Positions 7,747-16,793 of a DNA stretch of 64,000 nt are shown here, piece by piece. The stretch's first letter is position 1. Every line of letters starts with the position of its first letter. The position numbers were made by a program, and so were the translations under genes. The notes below the pieces were generated by a model, which did not search any database, was not told the DNA's origin, and was given only the letters and a program-made list of their open reading frames with translations. Source of the stretch: Halorussus halobius (lineage in GTDB: Archaea; Halobacteriota; Halobacteria; Halobacteriales; Haladaptataceae); NCBI RefSeq assembly GCF_004765805.1, contig NZ_ML219773.1:1273887-1337886 (forward strand), read 5' to 3'.

Positions 7747-8475
7747 ATGCCAGCACCTATGCAAGGTTCCGACTTCTCCCAGAACGTGGCACGTCTCGAA
7801 TCCGACAGCGTCGACCCCCACGAGCCCCGACTCGGCTCGCTTCCCGACCGCGAGGTCGACGCCTCCGAGGTCAAGGAACTCAAGACCGGGACCACGACCA
7901 TCGGCCTGACGACGGCCGACGGCGTCGTCATGGTCACCGACAAGCGCGCGAGCCTCCAGACCATGGTCTCGAGCAAGACCGCCCAGAAGGTCGAGGCCAT
8001 CCACCCGGCCGGCGCGCTCACCATCTCCGGGTCGGTGTCGGCCGCCCAGTCGCTCATCCAGACGCTCGAAGTGGAGAACAACCTCTACGAGACCCGCCGG
8101 GGCGACGACATGAGCATGCAGGCGCTCTCGACGCTGACGAGCAACCTCCTGCGCTCGGGGAGCTTCCTCGTCACGGTTCCGGTACTGGGCGGCGTCGACG
8201 AGGAGGGCGGCCACATCTACTCCTACGACGCGCTGGGCGGCATGACCGAGGAGACCTACAGCGTCTCGGGCTCGGGCTCGCAGTTCGCGCTCGGCGTCCT
8301 CGAGCAGGAGTTCGAGGAGGGTCTCGGTCAGGACGAGGCCCGCGAGGTGGCGATCCGAGCGCTCAAGAGCGCGGTCGAGCGCGACACCGCCACGGGCAAC
8401 GGCATGTGGCTCGCCGAGATAGACGCCGACGGCGTCGAGATATCGGACTACGAGGACTACGACGACCCGCTGTAG
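7747..8475 (+). CDS. psmB: proteasome subunit beta
   Basis: The catalytic subunit of the 20S core, an N-terminal nucleophile hydrolase. A propeptide of 48 residues ends in KELKTG and is cleaved before Thr49 in TTTIGLTTADGVVM, exposing the catalytic threonine. The conserved lysine is in VTDKRAS, and the GSGS motif with Asp partners is in YSVSGSGSQFALG. The long N-terminal extension is typical of haloarchaeal beta subunits. The TATA-like box supports the first ATG, with a second in-frame ATG four codons later. Its ATPase partner PAN is encoded about 22 kb away in this window; no alpha subunit gene is seen here. Confidence 0.95.
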   Translation: MPAPMQGSDFSQNVARLESDSVDPHEPRLGSLPDREVDASEVKELKTGTTTIGLTTADGVVMVTDKRASLQTMVSSKTAQKVEAIHPAGALTISGSVSAAQSLIQTLEVENNLYETRRGDDMSMQALSTLTSNLLRSGSFLVTVPVLGGVDEEGGHIYSYDALGGMTEETYSVSGSGSQFALGVLEQEFEEGLGQDEAREVAIRALKSAVERDTATGNGMWLAEIDADGVEISDYEDYDDPL

Positions 8476-8535
8476 ACGCTGGGGCTGCGACTGAGGCTTT
8501 CCTTTCTCGCGGAACTCGACGACGCGGTGGCCGTC

Positions 8536-10125
8536 TCACTCCTCGCGAGTCAGTTCCGTGTCGCCCCGGCCGACCCAGTCGGCGAACGTCGCGTCGATGA
8601 GCGTTTCGGCCTGCCGGTCGACGTAGTCGCGCTGCATCCCGTACACCGCCGCCTCGAAGGGCTCGCCGTCGGCGAGTCGGTCGCGGACCCGCTCGCGCTT
8701 CCAACTGGCGGGCGTGACGCGGTGGCGGGCGCGCTGGCGGAGCGGGTAGAGGTACTTGGCGGCCTGCTGGTCCGAGAGTCCCCGCAACTGGAGGCCGTCC
8801 TTGGCGTGGGCGAAGATGTCGGCGTACACGTCCTCGTGGTCGGTGGTCTCCTCGCCCGCGTTGGTTATCCAGTAGATGTCGGCCGCAAGTCCCTCGCGGG
8901 CGGCGTCGTAGAAGTTGTCCCGCGCGACCACCCAGTCGAGGTGTCGGACCGGATGCTCGCGCCGGAACGTCGATTCGAGCAGGCCTGCGAACGCGGCCTG
9001 AAAGGCGATGGAGTCCCTGACCGTGGGCTGGGCCGCGATGGGACGGAACTCGATGCGGGCGTTGGCCGCCGACCGCGTGGCACCGCCGAACACCGGCCGG
9101 ACCCACCGCCAGTAGGTGCCGTGCTTGTGCCGGAAGTGGGCGAACTCGTCGTCGAACCGGTCGCTGGTCTCGACCGGCATCGGGACGACGGTCCGGTCGG
9201 CCGCGATGCGCTCGACCGCCTCCTCGACGCGCTCGAAGTCGCGCGGGAACCGAACCTTGTCGCGGTCGTCGGGGCTGCTGTTGAGGACGGTCTCGAACAC
9301 GCCGATGCGGTGTTCGTCCCAGCCGTCGTCGAGGATGGCCTCCGGGCTCGCGTCGGCGTCGTAGAGGTCCGGCGGGAACAGCGGCGAGTTGACCCCGAGC
9401 GCGAGCAGGGGGCCGGCGACCCGGAGCGCGTACTGGAAGTAGGTCGGCAGGTCCCGGGCGTGGGGCACCTGGTAGTGGGGCTGGATGGAGGTGATGAGGC
9501 TCTCGGGCATCACGGTGTCGGCGTCGAGGCTCACGTGCGGGGCGTCGAGTTCCATGGCGGTCCGGGCCTCGGAGTTGGCCATCGCGTGATACCGGACCGC
9601 GTCGCTCATGTTCGAGGCGACCTGGACGCCCCGGTCGGCCACGCTGTCGGTGAGGTACTCGCGGGCGGTCTCGCCCTCCGGCGGGATGGTCCACATCGCG
9701 TCGCTGACCAGCCGCATCCCCTCCGCGCCGGTGCGGTCCTCGGCCGCCGACAGCCGAGCCTTCACCTCGGCCTCCTGGGCGGCCAGTCCGTGGGGATTGA
9801 GCGGCTGCGGGCTGGTCGACATCTCGGCGTTGTGCAGCCCCAGTTCCTTCTCGAAGCCGATGAGGTCGAGCAGTTGCCGGGGGACCCGGCGGAGTTCGGC
9901 CGTCCCGGCGTCGACCGCGTAGAACTCGTACTCGAACCCGACGATGGCCTGGGGGTTGTCGAACGTCCCGTCGTCTATCTCCTCGACGATGACCGCGGCC
10001 TCCTGGTCGACCTGCGACTGGAACTGGTCGGGGTCGACCGACAGCACCTCCTCGACCCGGGTCGCGAGGTCGGATTCGGGCATACCCGCCACGTCTCCCG
10101 GAACGGTCTTGAAACCACGGGCCAC
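8536..10125 (-). CDS. GCS2-family ligase-like protein (glutamate-cysteine ligase superfamily)
   Basis: A 529-residue protein with the active-site style of carboxylate-amine ligases of the GCS2 family: GFEYEFYAVD near residue 65, EMSTSPQPLNPHG, and the basic/acidic block NARIEFRPIAAQPTVRDS around residues 360-380. Such enzymes join the gamma-carboxyl of glutamate or a similar acid to an amine using ATP. The protein is longer than the gamma-glutamylcysteine synthetase usually named GshA in haloarchaea, so the substrate is uncertain. The start may be the second Met (MPESDLATRVEE, at 10083). It is divergent from the DNA ligase gene and ends 61 bp from psmB. Confidence 0.7.
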   Translation of the reverse strand: MARGFKTVPGDVAGMPESDLATRVEEVLSVDPDQFQSQVDQEAAVIVEEIDDGTFDNPQAIVGFEYEFYAVDAGTAELRRVPRQLLDLIGFEKELGLHNAEMSTSPQPLNPHGLAAQEAEVKARLSAAEDRTGAEGMRLVSDAMWTIPPEGETAREYLTDSVADRGVQVASNMSDAVRYHAMANSEARTAMELDAPHVSLDADTVMPESLITSIQPHYQVPHARDLPTYFQYALRVAGPLLALGVNSPLFPPDLYDADASPEAILDDGWDEHRIGVFETVLNSSPDDRDKVRFPRDFERVEEAVERIAADRTVVPMPVETSDRFDDEFAHFRHKHGTYWRWVRPVFGGATRSAANARIEFRPIAAQPTVRDSIAFQAAFAGLLESTFRREHPVRHLDWVVARDNFYDAAREGLAADIYWITNAGEETTDHEDVYADIFAHAKDGLQLRGLSDQQAAKYLYPLRQRARHRVTPASWKRERVRDRLADGEPFEAAVYGMQRDYVDRQAETLIDATFADWVGRGDTELTREE

Positions 10126-10289
10126 CGCGGTTATCGGGCGTCGCTCGACGCCTCGCGCGCCGCGCTGGATTCGGACCCGAGACGGCCGGGACGTCGACGA
10201 CGCCGCCCGTGCCGAGCGGAGGAGCGTTCGACGACGAGGCCAATGGCGAACGCGCGAACGGCGTCGCGAGCGGGGACCGACCCGCGGCG

Positions 10290-10297
10290 TTTAAATT
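10290..10297 (+). promoter_or_regulatory. TATA-like box of ligA
   Basis: TTTAAATT lies 24-31 nt before the ligA start codon, consistent with leaderless transcription and supporting the start chosen. Confidence 0.6.
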
Positions 10298-10320
10298 CAC
10301 CCGGTAAGTACTCCCGGTCG

Positions 10321-12189
10321 ATGGAGTTCGGGGAGTTCGCGGCCGCGGCGGCCGAGGTCGAGTCGCTGAGCGCCGACACCGAGATAACCGAGCGAGTGAC
10401 GGCCCTGTTCGAGACCGCGGGCGAGGCCCGCCGCGCCCCGGGCGACGAGACCGCGAGCGACGACCTCCCCGTGCTGGCGCGGTTCGTCCAGGGGCGGGTG
10501 TTCCCGGCGTGGTCCTCGCGAACCCTCGACGTCGGGCCGAACTACTGCTACGAGGCCATCGCGCGGGCCGCCGGCACCAACGTCTCTGCTGCGGACGTCG
10601 AACGGCGACTCGCGGACGTGGGCGACATCGGCGCGGTCGCGGCGAGCTACGACTTCGGCGGCCAGCGCGGGCTGGGAGCGTTCGCGTCCGGGGGCGACGG
10701 GCGTGACGACGTCGGCGATGGCGGAACGAACGACCTCACCGTCGCCGAGGTCGCCGACGAACTCGACGGCCTCGCGGCGGTCGAGGGGTCGGGAAGCCAG
10801 GGCACGAAGATAGACGTCCTTTTCGGGTTGTTCAACCGCGCGAGCAGCGAGGAGGCCCGGTATCTGGCGCGCCTCGTGCTCTCGGAGATGCGCATCGGCG
10901 TCGGCGAGGGCACCGTCCGGGACGCGGTCGCCGCCGCGTTCGACGTGCCGGTCGCGGCGGTCGAGCGCGCGCTCCAGGTGTCGAACGACTACGGCGAGGT
11001 GGCCCGCGTCGCCCGCGACGAGGGCGAAGCCGGGTTGGACGCCATGGACCTCGAAGTCGGGCGTCCCGTACAGGCGATGCTCGCGCAGGCCGGCACCGTC
11101 ACCGACGCGCTCGACGACTGGGGCGAGGCCGCCGTCGAGTGGAAGTACGACGGCGCGCGCGTTCAGGTCCACCACGACCCCGACGGTCTCGACTGGGACG
11201 CCGGGGACGACGCCGCGGCCGGGGCTGGCGGCGCGACCGACGACCGCGAGGTCGCGGTCTTCTCGCGCAACATGGAGGACGTGACCGACGCGCTCCCGGA
11301 GGTCGTCGAGTTCGTCCGCGAACGCCTCGACGCGCCCGCGATTCTGGACGGCGAGGTCGTCGCCACCGACGACGGCGACCCACTGCCGTTTCAGGAAGTG
11401 TTGCGGCGGTTCCGCCGGAAACACGACGTCGAGCGCGCCCGCGAGGAAGTCGAACTCGACCTGTACGTCTTCGATTGTCTCCACGCGGGCGGCGACGACC
11501 TGCTCGGCGACCCCGTCACCGACCGCCACGCGCGACTCGAATCGCTGCTCGCCGGCGGGTCCGCGGGCCCAGCGGGCGCGGACAGCACCGACCCGACCGA
11601 CCCGTCCTCGGGCGTCTCCGCGCTGTGGGTCGCCGACGACGCCGAGGAGATCGCCGACGTCGAGGCGGCGGCCCTCGACGCGGGCCACGAGGGCATCATG
11701 CTCAAGGACCCCGAGTCGACGTACTCGCCCGGTCGCCGGGGGAAAAACTGGCTCAAGCGCAAACCCGACGTCGAGACCCTCGACCTCGTGGTCACGGGCG
11801 CGGAGTGGGGCGAGGGCCGCCGGGCGAACGTCCTCGGCACCTTCCTGCTGTCGGCGCGGGCCGACGAGCCGGACGGCGGCGAGGACAGGGCGAGCGGGGG
11901 CGGCACGGAGTTCGAGACCATCGGCAAGGTCGCCACGGGCGTCACCGACGAGCAACTCGACGACCTGACGGACCTGCTCGACCCCCACGTCAGGAGCCAG
12001 GACGGCCAATCGGTAGACGTCGAGCCCGCCGTCGTCTTCGAGGTGGGCTACGAGGAGATACAGGCGTCGCCCACCTACTCGTCGGGCTATGCCCTTCGAT
12101 TCCCTCGATTCCTCGGCGTCCGGTCGGACAAGGACCCGGCCGACGCCGACTCGCTGGCGCGGGTCGAGCGACTGGCCGAGATGCAGTGA
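10321..12189 (+). CDS. ligA: ATP-dependent DNA ligase
   Basis: A 622-residue ligase that seals nicks during replication and repair. The N-terminal DNA-binding domain (about 1-230) is followed by the adenylation domain with the nucleophile Lys275 in EWKYDGARVQVH, then DGEVVATDD, YVFDCLH, EGIMLKDPES and the terminal KRKPDVETLDLVVTG / GRRANVLGTF of the OB-fold domain. The start is chosen at MEFGEFAAAAAEVESL because a TATA-like box sits at the leaderless distance; the frame remains open for more than 1.7 kb upstream only because of the high G+C. Short acidic inserts (for example DAGDDAAAGAGGATDD) are normal for haloarchaea. Confidence 0.95.
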   Translation: MEFGEFAAAAAEVESLSADTEITERVTALFETAGEARRAPGDETASDDLPVLARFVQGRVFPAWSSRTLDVGPNYCYEAIARAAGTNVSAADVERRLADVGDIGAVAASYDFGGQRGLGAFASGGDGRDDVGDGGTNDLTVAEVADELDGLAAVEGSGSQGTKIDVLFGLFNRASSEEARYLARLVLSEMRIGVGEGTVRDAVAAAFDVPVAAVERALQVSNDYGEVARVARDEGEAGLDAMDLEVGRPVQAMLAQAGTVTDALDDWGEAAVEWKYDGARVQVHHDPDGLDWDAGDDAAAGAGGATDDREVAVFSRNMEDVTDALPEVVEFVRERLDAPAILDGEVVATDDGDPLPFQEVLRRFRRKHDVERAREEVELDLYVFDCLHAGGDDLLGDPVTDRHARLESLLAGGSAGPAGADSTDPTDPSSGVSALWVADDAEEIADVEAAALDAGHEGIMLKDPESTYSPGRRGKNWLKRKPDVETLDLVVTGAEWGEGRRANVLGTFLLSARADEPDGGEDRASGGGTEFETIGKVATGVTDEQLDDLTDLLDPHVRSQDGQSVDVEPAVVFEVGYEEIQASPTYSSGYALRFPRFLGVRSDKDPADADSLARVERLAEMQ

Positions 12190-12265
12190 CCGACCCGCCG
12201 CCCACCCGTCACCGCTCTCGTTCGCCGACCCACCTTTAAGGAACTCGACGTTGGCCGTCTATCGG

Positions 12266-12496
12266 ATGGCATCCGACGAGACCGACGACCACCGGAAGGC
12301 CGACCACTACCGCCACCCGGACGGCACCGACGAGATCGTGTTCGCTGCCGACGAGGGCCACGTCCTGACGGTCCGGGAGTACCGGCGCGTCGAGGAGTTC
12401 GAGCGGGCCGTCGCCGACGCCGACTACGTCGGTACCCACGAAGGCGTCGCGGAACTCCCCGGCGTCGAGGCGTTCGAGGACGGCCCCGAGGAGTAG
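12266..12496 (+). CDS. small acidic haloarchaeal protein (76 aa)
   Basis: Starts at MASDETDDHRKADHYRHPDG, with TTTAAGG about 28 nt upstream as a likely TATA box, so probably leaderless. The product is very acidic with a compact middle (EIVFAADEGHVLTVREYRRV) that looks like a small beta-beta-alpha unit, and a tail ending FEDGPEE. No motif for catalysis or metal binding is seen. It lies between ligA and the RecJ-like gene on the same strand but each neighbour seems to have its own promoter. Function not recognised. Confidence 0.65.
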   Translation: MASDETDDHRKADHYRHPDGTDEIVFAADEGHVLTVREYRRVEEFERAVADADYVGTHEGVAELPGVEAFEDGPEE

Positions 12497-12569
12497 GCCG
12501 GTGGCGCGACCCCGTCCGGATTCGTTTCGACAACCGTTTTAGGCCGGGGCTATTTTGGCCGCGTATAAG

Positions 12570-14687
12570 ATGGGTTCGTGTATCATCTGTGGGGCTCCTG
12601 CCGACGGCGCGATCTGCGAGAGCCACGAGCAGGACGTCCTCTTCGAGTTCACCGGCAACAACCCGAATCAGTTGACGCCGGGTCGGTACTACAGCGGAAC
12701 TGTCGACGGCTTCGCCGAGTTCGGCGTCTTCGTCAACGTCGGCGATCAGGTGACGGGGCTGCTCCACCGGAGCGAACTGGACAGGCGACTCGACTCGCTC
12801 GACTGGGACGAGGGCGACGAGGTGTTCGTGCAGGTCACCGGCGTCCGCGACAACGGCAACGTCGACCTCGGCTGGTCGCTCCGCCAGTCCGAACGCGAGT
12901 TCCGGGGCAAACTGCTGGACGACCCCGAGCGCGGCGCGGTCCTCCCCGACGAGCCCGACGACGGGGACGCCGCCGGGGCCGACGAGGGCCGCGAGACCTC
13001 GACCGACGGCGCAGGTGCGGCCGCCCGGACCGACGGGGACGAGACGGAATCCGCGTCGACCGACGAGACGGAATCCGCGTCGACCGACGAGACCGAAGCC
13101 GCGTCGACCGACGCGACGACTGACGCCGACTCGGGGACCGACGCCGAAACGGCGACCGACGAGTCCGAGCCGTCCCGGGTCCAGATCGCCACGCTGCGCG
13201 ACCGCGTCGACGAGACCGTCCGCATCGAGGGCGAGGTCGTCGGGGCGCGCCAGACCGGCGGCCCGACGATTTTCGAGGTCCGCGACGAGTCGGCGACCGT
13301 CGACTGCGCCGCGTTCGTGGAGGCGGGCGTCCGGGCCTACCCCGAGGTCGAGACCGGCGACTTCGTGCGCCTCGACGGCGAGGTCGAACTCCGGCACAAC
13401 GAGTTGCAGGTCGAGACCGACGACCTCACGGAGCTGGACGGCGACGACCGCGAGGCGGTCGAGACCCGACTCGAAGACGCGCTCCGCGAGGAGGCTCGTC
13501 CGGACGACGTCGACCTGCTGGCCGACCACGAGCCGGTGGCGGCCGTCCACGACCGCATCCGCGACGCCGCCGAGACCGTCCGCCGGGCCGTGATCGAGTC
13601 CCGGCCGGTCATCGTGCGCCACGACGCCACCGCCGACGGCTACGTCGCGGGGGCGGCAATCGAGCGCGCGGTCCTGCCGCTGGTGCGCGACGAGCACGCC
13701 CAGAGCGACGCCGAGTACCACTACTTCGACCGGCGGCCGCTCGAAGGCGGCGACTACGACATGGCCGACGCCACGAAGGACGTGACCCAGATGCTCGACA
13801 ACCGCGAGCGCCACGACGAGAAGCTCCCGCTGTTCGTGGTCGTCGGGGCGGGCAGCACCGTCGAGTCGGCCGACGGGCTCGAACTGCTCGACGTCTACGA
13901 CACGCCCCGCGTCGTCGTCGACGCGGGTTCGCCCGACGAGGGCGTGGCCGACCTCGCCGACGTGGTCGTGAACCCGCACCTCGACGGCGCGGACGCCGAC
14001 GACGTGACTGCGGGCGTCCTCGGCGCGAACCTCGCGGCCCACGTCAACGACGACGTGCGCGGCGGGGTCTCCCACCTGCCGGCCGTGAGCTACTGGGACG
14101 AGGCCCCCGAGGCGTACGTCGACCTCGCCGCCGAGGCCGACTACGAGGACTCCCACACCGACGCGCTCCGCGAGGCGGTCGCGCTGGAGGCGTACTACCA
14201 GTCCTACGAGGACAAGCGCGAACTCGTCACCGACCTGCTGTTCGAGCACGACAAGCGCGACCTGGCCGAGCACGTCGCCGAGCAGTTCCGGACGAAGCTC
14301 GAGACCGAGATCGAGACCGTCGAGCCCAACCTCGCCATCCGGGGCGAGAACGACGTCTCCTTTACCGTCCTCGACACCGAGGCGTTCACCCACCGGTTCG
14401 ACTTCCCGCCGACCGACCTCCTGCTCGACGAGATTCACCGGCGCGAACTCGGTGCCGGAGACGCGCCGGGCGACCACCACGTCACGCTCGGATTCGACGA
14501 GGACGAGATTCGCGTCCGGAGCGACGGTCGCGTGAACGCCCGCGCGGTCGCCGACGCGGCCGACGAGAAGTCCCCCGAGGCCGGCATCGCGGCGAAGGGT
14601 ACTCGCGACGGTCGCATCGAGTTCCTCGTCGGCGAGCGCGACGCCGCGCTCGACGCCGTGGTCGAGGCTATCGCCGAACAGTTGTAG
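12570..14687 (+). CDS. RecJ-like DHH phosphoesterase with zinc finger, S1 and OB domains
   Basis: A 705-residue protein. A zinc knuckle (C4, C7, C16, H19 in CIICGAPADGAICESH) is followed by an S1 RNA-binding domain (about residues 35-105), an Asp/Glu/Thr/Ser linker, an OB-fold of the tRNA-anti type (EGEVVGARQTGGPTIFEVRD) and a DHH-type domain with RHDATADGYVAG and further Asp motifs. This is the haloarchaeal RecJ-like exonuclease layout, acting on single-stranded nucleic acid. The linker contains a direct repeat of the acidic unit TDETESAS, three times with slight change, matched by an imperfect 24-nt DNA repeat near 13040-13100. The start is set at MGSCIICG because the zinc motif begins there. 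Confidence 0.82.
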   Translation: MGSCIICGAPADGAICESHEQDVLFEFTGNNPNQLTPGRYYSGTVDGFAEFGVFVNVGDQVTGLLHRSELDRRLDSLDWDEGDEVFVQVTGVRDNGNVDLGWSLRQSEREFRGKLLDDPERGAVLPDEPDDGDAAGADEGRETSTDGAGAAARTDGDETESASTDETESASTDETEAASTDATTDADSGTDAETATDESEPSRVQIATLRDRVDETVRIEGEVVGARQTGGPTIFEVRDESATVDCAAFVEAGVRAYPEVETGDFVRLDGEVELRHNELQVETDDLTELDGDDREAVETRLEDALREEARPDDVDLLADHEPVAAVHDRIRDAAETVRRAVIESRPVIVRHDATADGYVAGAAIERAVLPLVRDEHAQSDAEYHYFDRRPLEGGDYDMADATKDVTQMLDNRERHDEKLPLFVVVGAGSTVESADGLELLDVYDTPRVVVDAGSPDEGVADLADVVVNPHLDGADADDVTAGVLGANLAAHVNDDVRGGVSHLPAVSYWDEAPEAYVDLAAEADYEDSHTDALREAVALEAYYQSYEDKRELVTDLLFEHDKRDLAEHVAEQFRTKLETEIETVEPNLAIRGENDVSFTVLDTEAFTHRFDFPPTDLLLDEIHRRELGAGDAPGDHHVTLGFDEDEIRVRSDGRVNARAVADAADEKSPEAGIAAKGTRDGRIEFLVGERDAALDAVVEAIAEQL

Positions 14688-14981
14688 CGTACGAGTTCTC
14701 CTTCCTCGTCGCGGTCGTCGACCATCACGTCACGATACCCACCTCACCATCAGCATCGCTCACGTCGAACTGCCGTCGGGCTCGCTCGCGTTCCGAACCG
14801 CCGTCGGGTGGGACCGAAAGGGGCAGGACGCTTTCTACAGCCCACCGGTGAAACTGACGACGACGATCGCATCTCGGGACGTCCCGCCCGTATCCCGCCG
14901 GCCGGTGGCTTGTTCGACCGTCGCACTCCGGAGATTCGTAGACGACACTCTTATCCACCCGAACCGCCCAAATACGACCCA
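14688..14981. other. intergenic region without recognised features
   Basis: About 290 bp between the RecJ-like gene and elp3. A leftward frame of 85 codons here overlaps the elp3 start region and has a basic composition, so I do not accept it. The only signals are a CTCTTATCC box near 14948, a possible elp3 promoter. Confidence 0.5.
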
Positions 14982-16637
14982 ATGAGTACCGAGACGCCGG
15001 ACGCCACCGAGACCGAGGCGTTCGAGCGAGTCTGCGAGGAGTTGGTCGAGCGCATCCTCGCGGGCGAAGTCGAGCGCGACGAGTTGGAGAGCGAGAAGCT
15101 GTCGGTCTGCTCGGAGCATTCGTCGCCCAAGGTCCCGAAGAACTCCGAACTGCTCGACTACGCGCCCGACGAGCGCCGCGAGGACTTGCAGGAAGTCCTC
15201 CAGCGCAAGCCCGTCCGGACCGCGTCGGGCGTCTCGCCGGTCGCCATCATGACCAGTCCCCACCAGTGTCCCCACGGCAAGTGTCTCTACTGTCCGGGCG
15301 GCCCCGGCTCGGAGTTCTCCTCCTCTCAGAGCTACACCGGCCACGAGCCGGCGGCCGCGCGCGGCGTCCAGAACGACTACGACCCGTACGGGCAGGTGAC
15401 TCTGCGGCTCGAACAGCTCCGGGAAATCGGCCACCCCGTCGACAAGGTCGAACTCATCCTGATGGGCGGGACGATGACCGCCCGGAGCCACGACTATCAG
15501 GAGTGGTTCGTCAAGCGCGCGCTCGAAGCGATGAACGACTACGACGCCGACGCCGAACCCGAGCCCGCCGAGGACGAGAGCTTCGCGCCCGACCCCGAGA
15601 CGGTCGACTTTCGGTACCTCGAAGACGTGATCGCCGAGAACGAGCAAAACGACGTGCGGGCCATCGGTATCACCTTCGAGACCAAGCCCGACTGGTGTGA
15701 CCCCGAGCAGATAGACCGGATGCTCGATTTGGGGGGCACGAAGGTCGAAGTGGGCGTCCAGACCACCTACGAGCGCATCAACCGCGAGATGCACCGCGGC
15801 CACGGCGTACAGGCCTCCATCGACGCCAACCGGCGGCTCCGGGACGCGGCGTTCAAGGTCGGCTTCCACATGATGCCCGGCCAGCCCGGCATGTCCAAGG
15901 AGATGTGTCTGGCGGACTTCCGGCGGCTGTTCGAGGACGAGAAGTACAGGCCCGACTACCTCAAGATATACCCGACGCTAGTGGTCCGGGGGACCGCGAC
16001 CTACGACTCGTGGCACCGCGACGAGTACGAACCGCTCCGCAACGAGGAGGCGGCCGAACTCGTCGCCGAGATAAAGTCGATGATTCCCAAGTACACCCGG
16101 CTCCAGCGCGTGCAACGGGACATCCCCGCCGACTTCATCGACGCGGGCGTCTGGAAGTCGAACCTCCGCCAGTTGGCCCGCCAGCGGATGGACGACCACG
16201 GCTGGGAGTGTGACTGCATCCGGTGTCGCGAGGTCGGGATGAACGACGCCGACCCCGAGACCGTCGACCTCGACGTGTTGACCTACGAGGCCGCCGGCGG
16301 CACCGAACACTTCATCAGCTACGAGGACCCCGAGAAGGACCTCCTGATAGGGTTCTGCCGGCTACGCGAACCCGGCAATCCCGTGCGTCGGGAACTGGCG
16401 AACGCCGCACTCGTCCGCGAGTTGCACGTCTACGGCCCGATGGTGGAGGTGGGCGACGAATCGTACGACTGGCAACACAAGGGCTACGGCCGGAAGCTCC
16501 TCCGGAAAGCCGAGGCGATGGCGGCCGACGCGGGCTACGACAAGCTCAGCGTCATCTCGGGCATCGGCGCGCGCGAGTACTACCGCGAGAAGCTGGGCTA
16601 CCATCAGGACGGGCCGTACGTGAGCAAGCGGTTGTGA
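14982..16637 (+). CDS. elp3: Elp3 tRNA uridine-34 carboxymethyltransferase (radical SAM plus acetyltransferase)
   Basis: A 551-residue Elp3, which modifies U34 of tRNA using acetyl-CoA and radical SAM chemistry. The iron-sulfur cluster cysteines are C96, C101 and C104 in CPHGKCLYCPGGP. The radical SAM domain continues with GGTMTARSHDYQ and VEVGVQTTYERIN, and the C-terminal GNAT domain ends in SVISGIGAREYYREKLGY. The start is placed at MSTETPDATETEAFER; the open frame upstream is not acidic. Archaeal Elp3 acts alone, without the other Elongator subunits, and none is present here. Confidence 0.93.
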   Translation: MSTETPDATETEAFERVCEELVERILAGEVERDELESEKLSVCSEHSSPKVPKNSELLDYAPDERREDLQEVLQRKPVRTASGVSPVAIMTSPHQCPHGKCLYCPGGPGSEFSSSQSYTGHEPAAARGVQNDYDPYGQVTLRLEQLREIGHPVDKVELILMGGTMTARSHDYQEWFVKRALEAMNDYDADAEPEPAEDESFAPDPETVDFRYLEDVIAENEQNDVRAIGITFETKPDWCDPEQIDRMLDLGGTKVEVGVQTTYERINREMHRGHGVQASIDANRRLRDAAFKVGFHMMPGQPGMSKEMCLADFRRLFEDEKYRPDYLKIYPTLVVRGTATYDSWHRDEYEPLRNEEAAELVAEIKSMIPKYTRLQRVQRDIPADFIDAGVWKSNLRQLARQRMDDHGWECDCIRCREVGMNDADPETVDLDVLTYEAAGGTEHFISYEDPEKDLLIGFCRLREPGNPVRRELANAALVRELHVYGPMVEVGDESYDWQHKGYGRKLLRKAEAMAADAGYDKLSVISGIGAREYYREKLGYHQDGPYVSKRL

Positions 16638-16762
16638 CTGCTCTCGGCGACGGCGACCCCCCGTCAGTCGCGTCGCTCGCTCCCGGGGTCGCTCGCGGCT
16701 CGCTGTTCGACGTCACGGTCGGGCCGGCCGACCCGCCGACTCAGCGAAACCCGGCGATTTTT

Positions 16763-16776
16763 GTCCGTCGACGGAC
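16763..16776. promoter_or_regulatory. perfect 14-bp palindrome upstream of the propeller lipoprotein gene
   Basis: GTCCGTCGACGGAC is a perfect palindrome ending 17 nt before the start codon, just downstream of a GATTTTTG TATA-like box. It is well placed for a repressor site, but no regulator is known. Confidence 0.35.
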
Positions 16777-16793
16777 AGTCACCGGATGTCGAC

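Noticed and set aside
10297..12009. Open frame of 570 codons opposite the DNA ligase gene
   Set aside because: No recognisable domain, and composition is that of a shadow of the ligase codons.
12087..14480. Open frame of 797 codons opposite the RecJ-like gene
   Set aside because: Repetitive GRRGFR-like stretches mirror the acidic linker repeat on the other strand; not a real protein.
14725..14982. Leftward 85-codon frame between the RecJ-like gene and elp3
   Set aside because: Basic composition, overlaps the elp3 start and has no family features.
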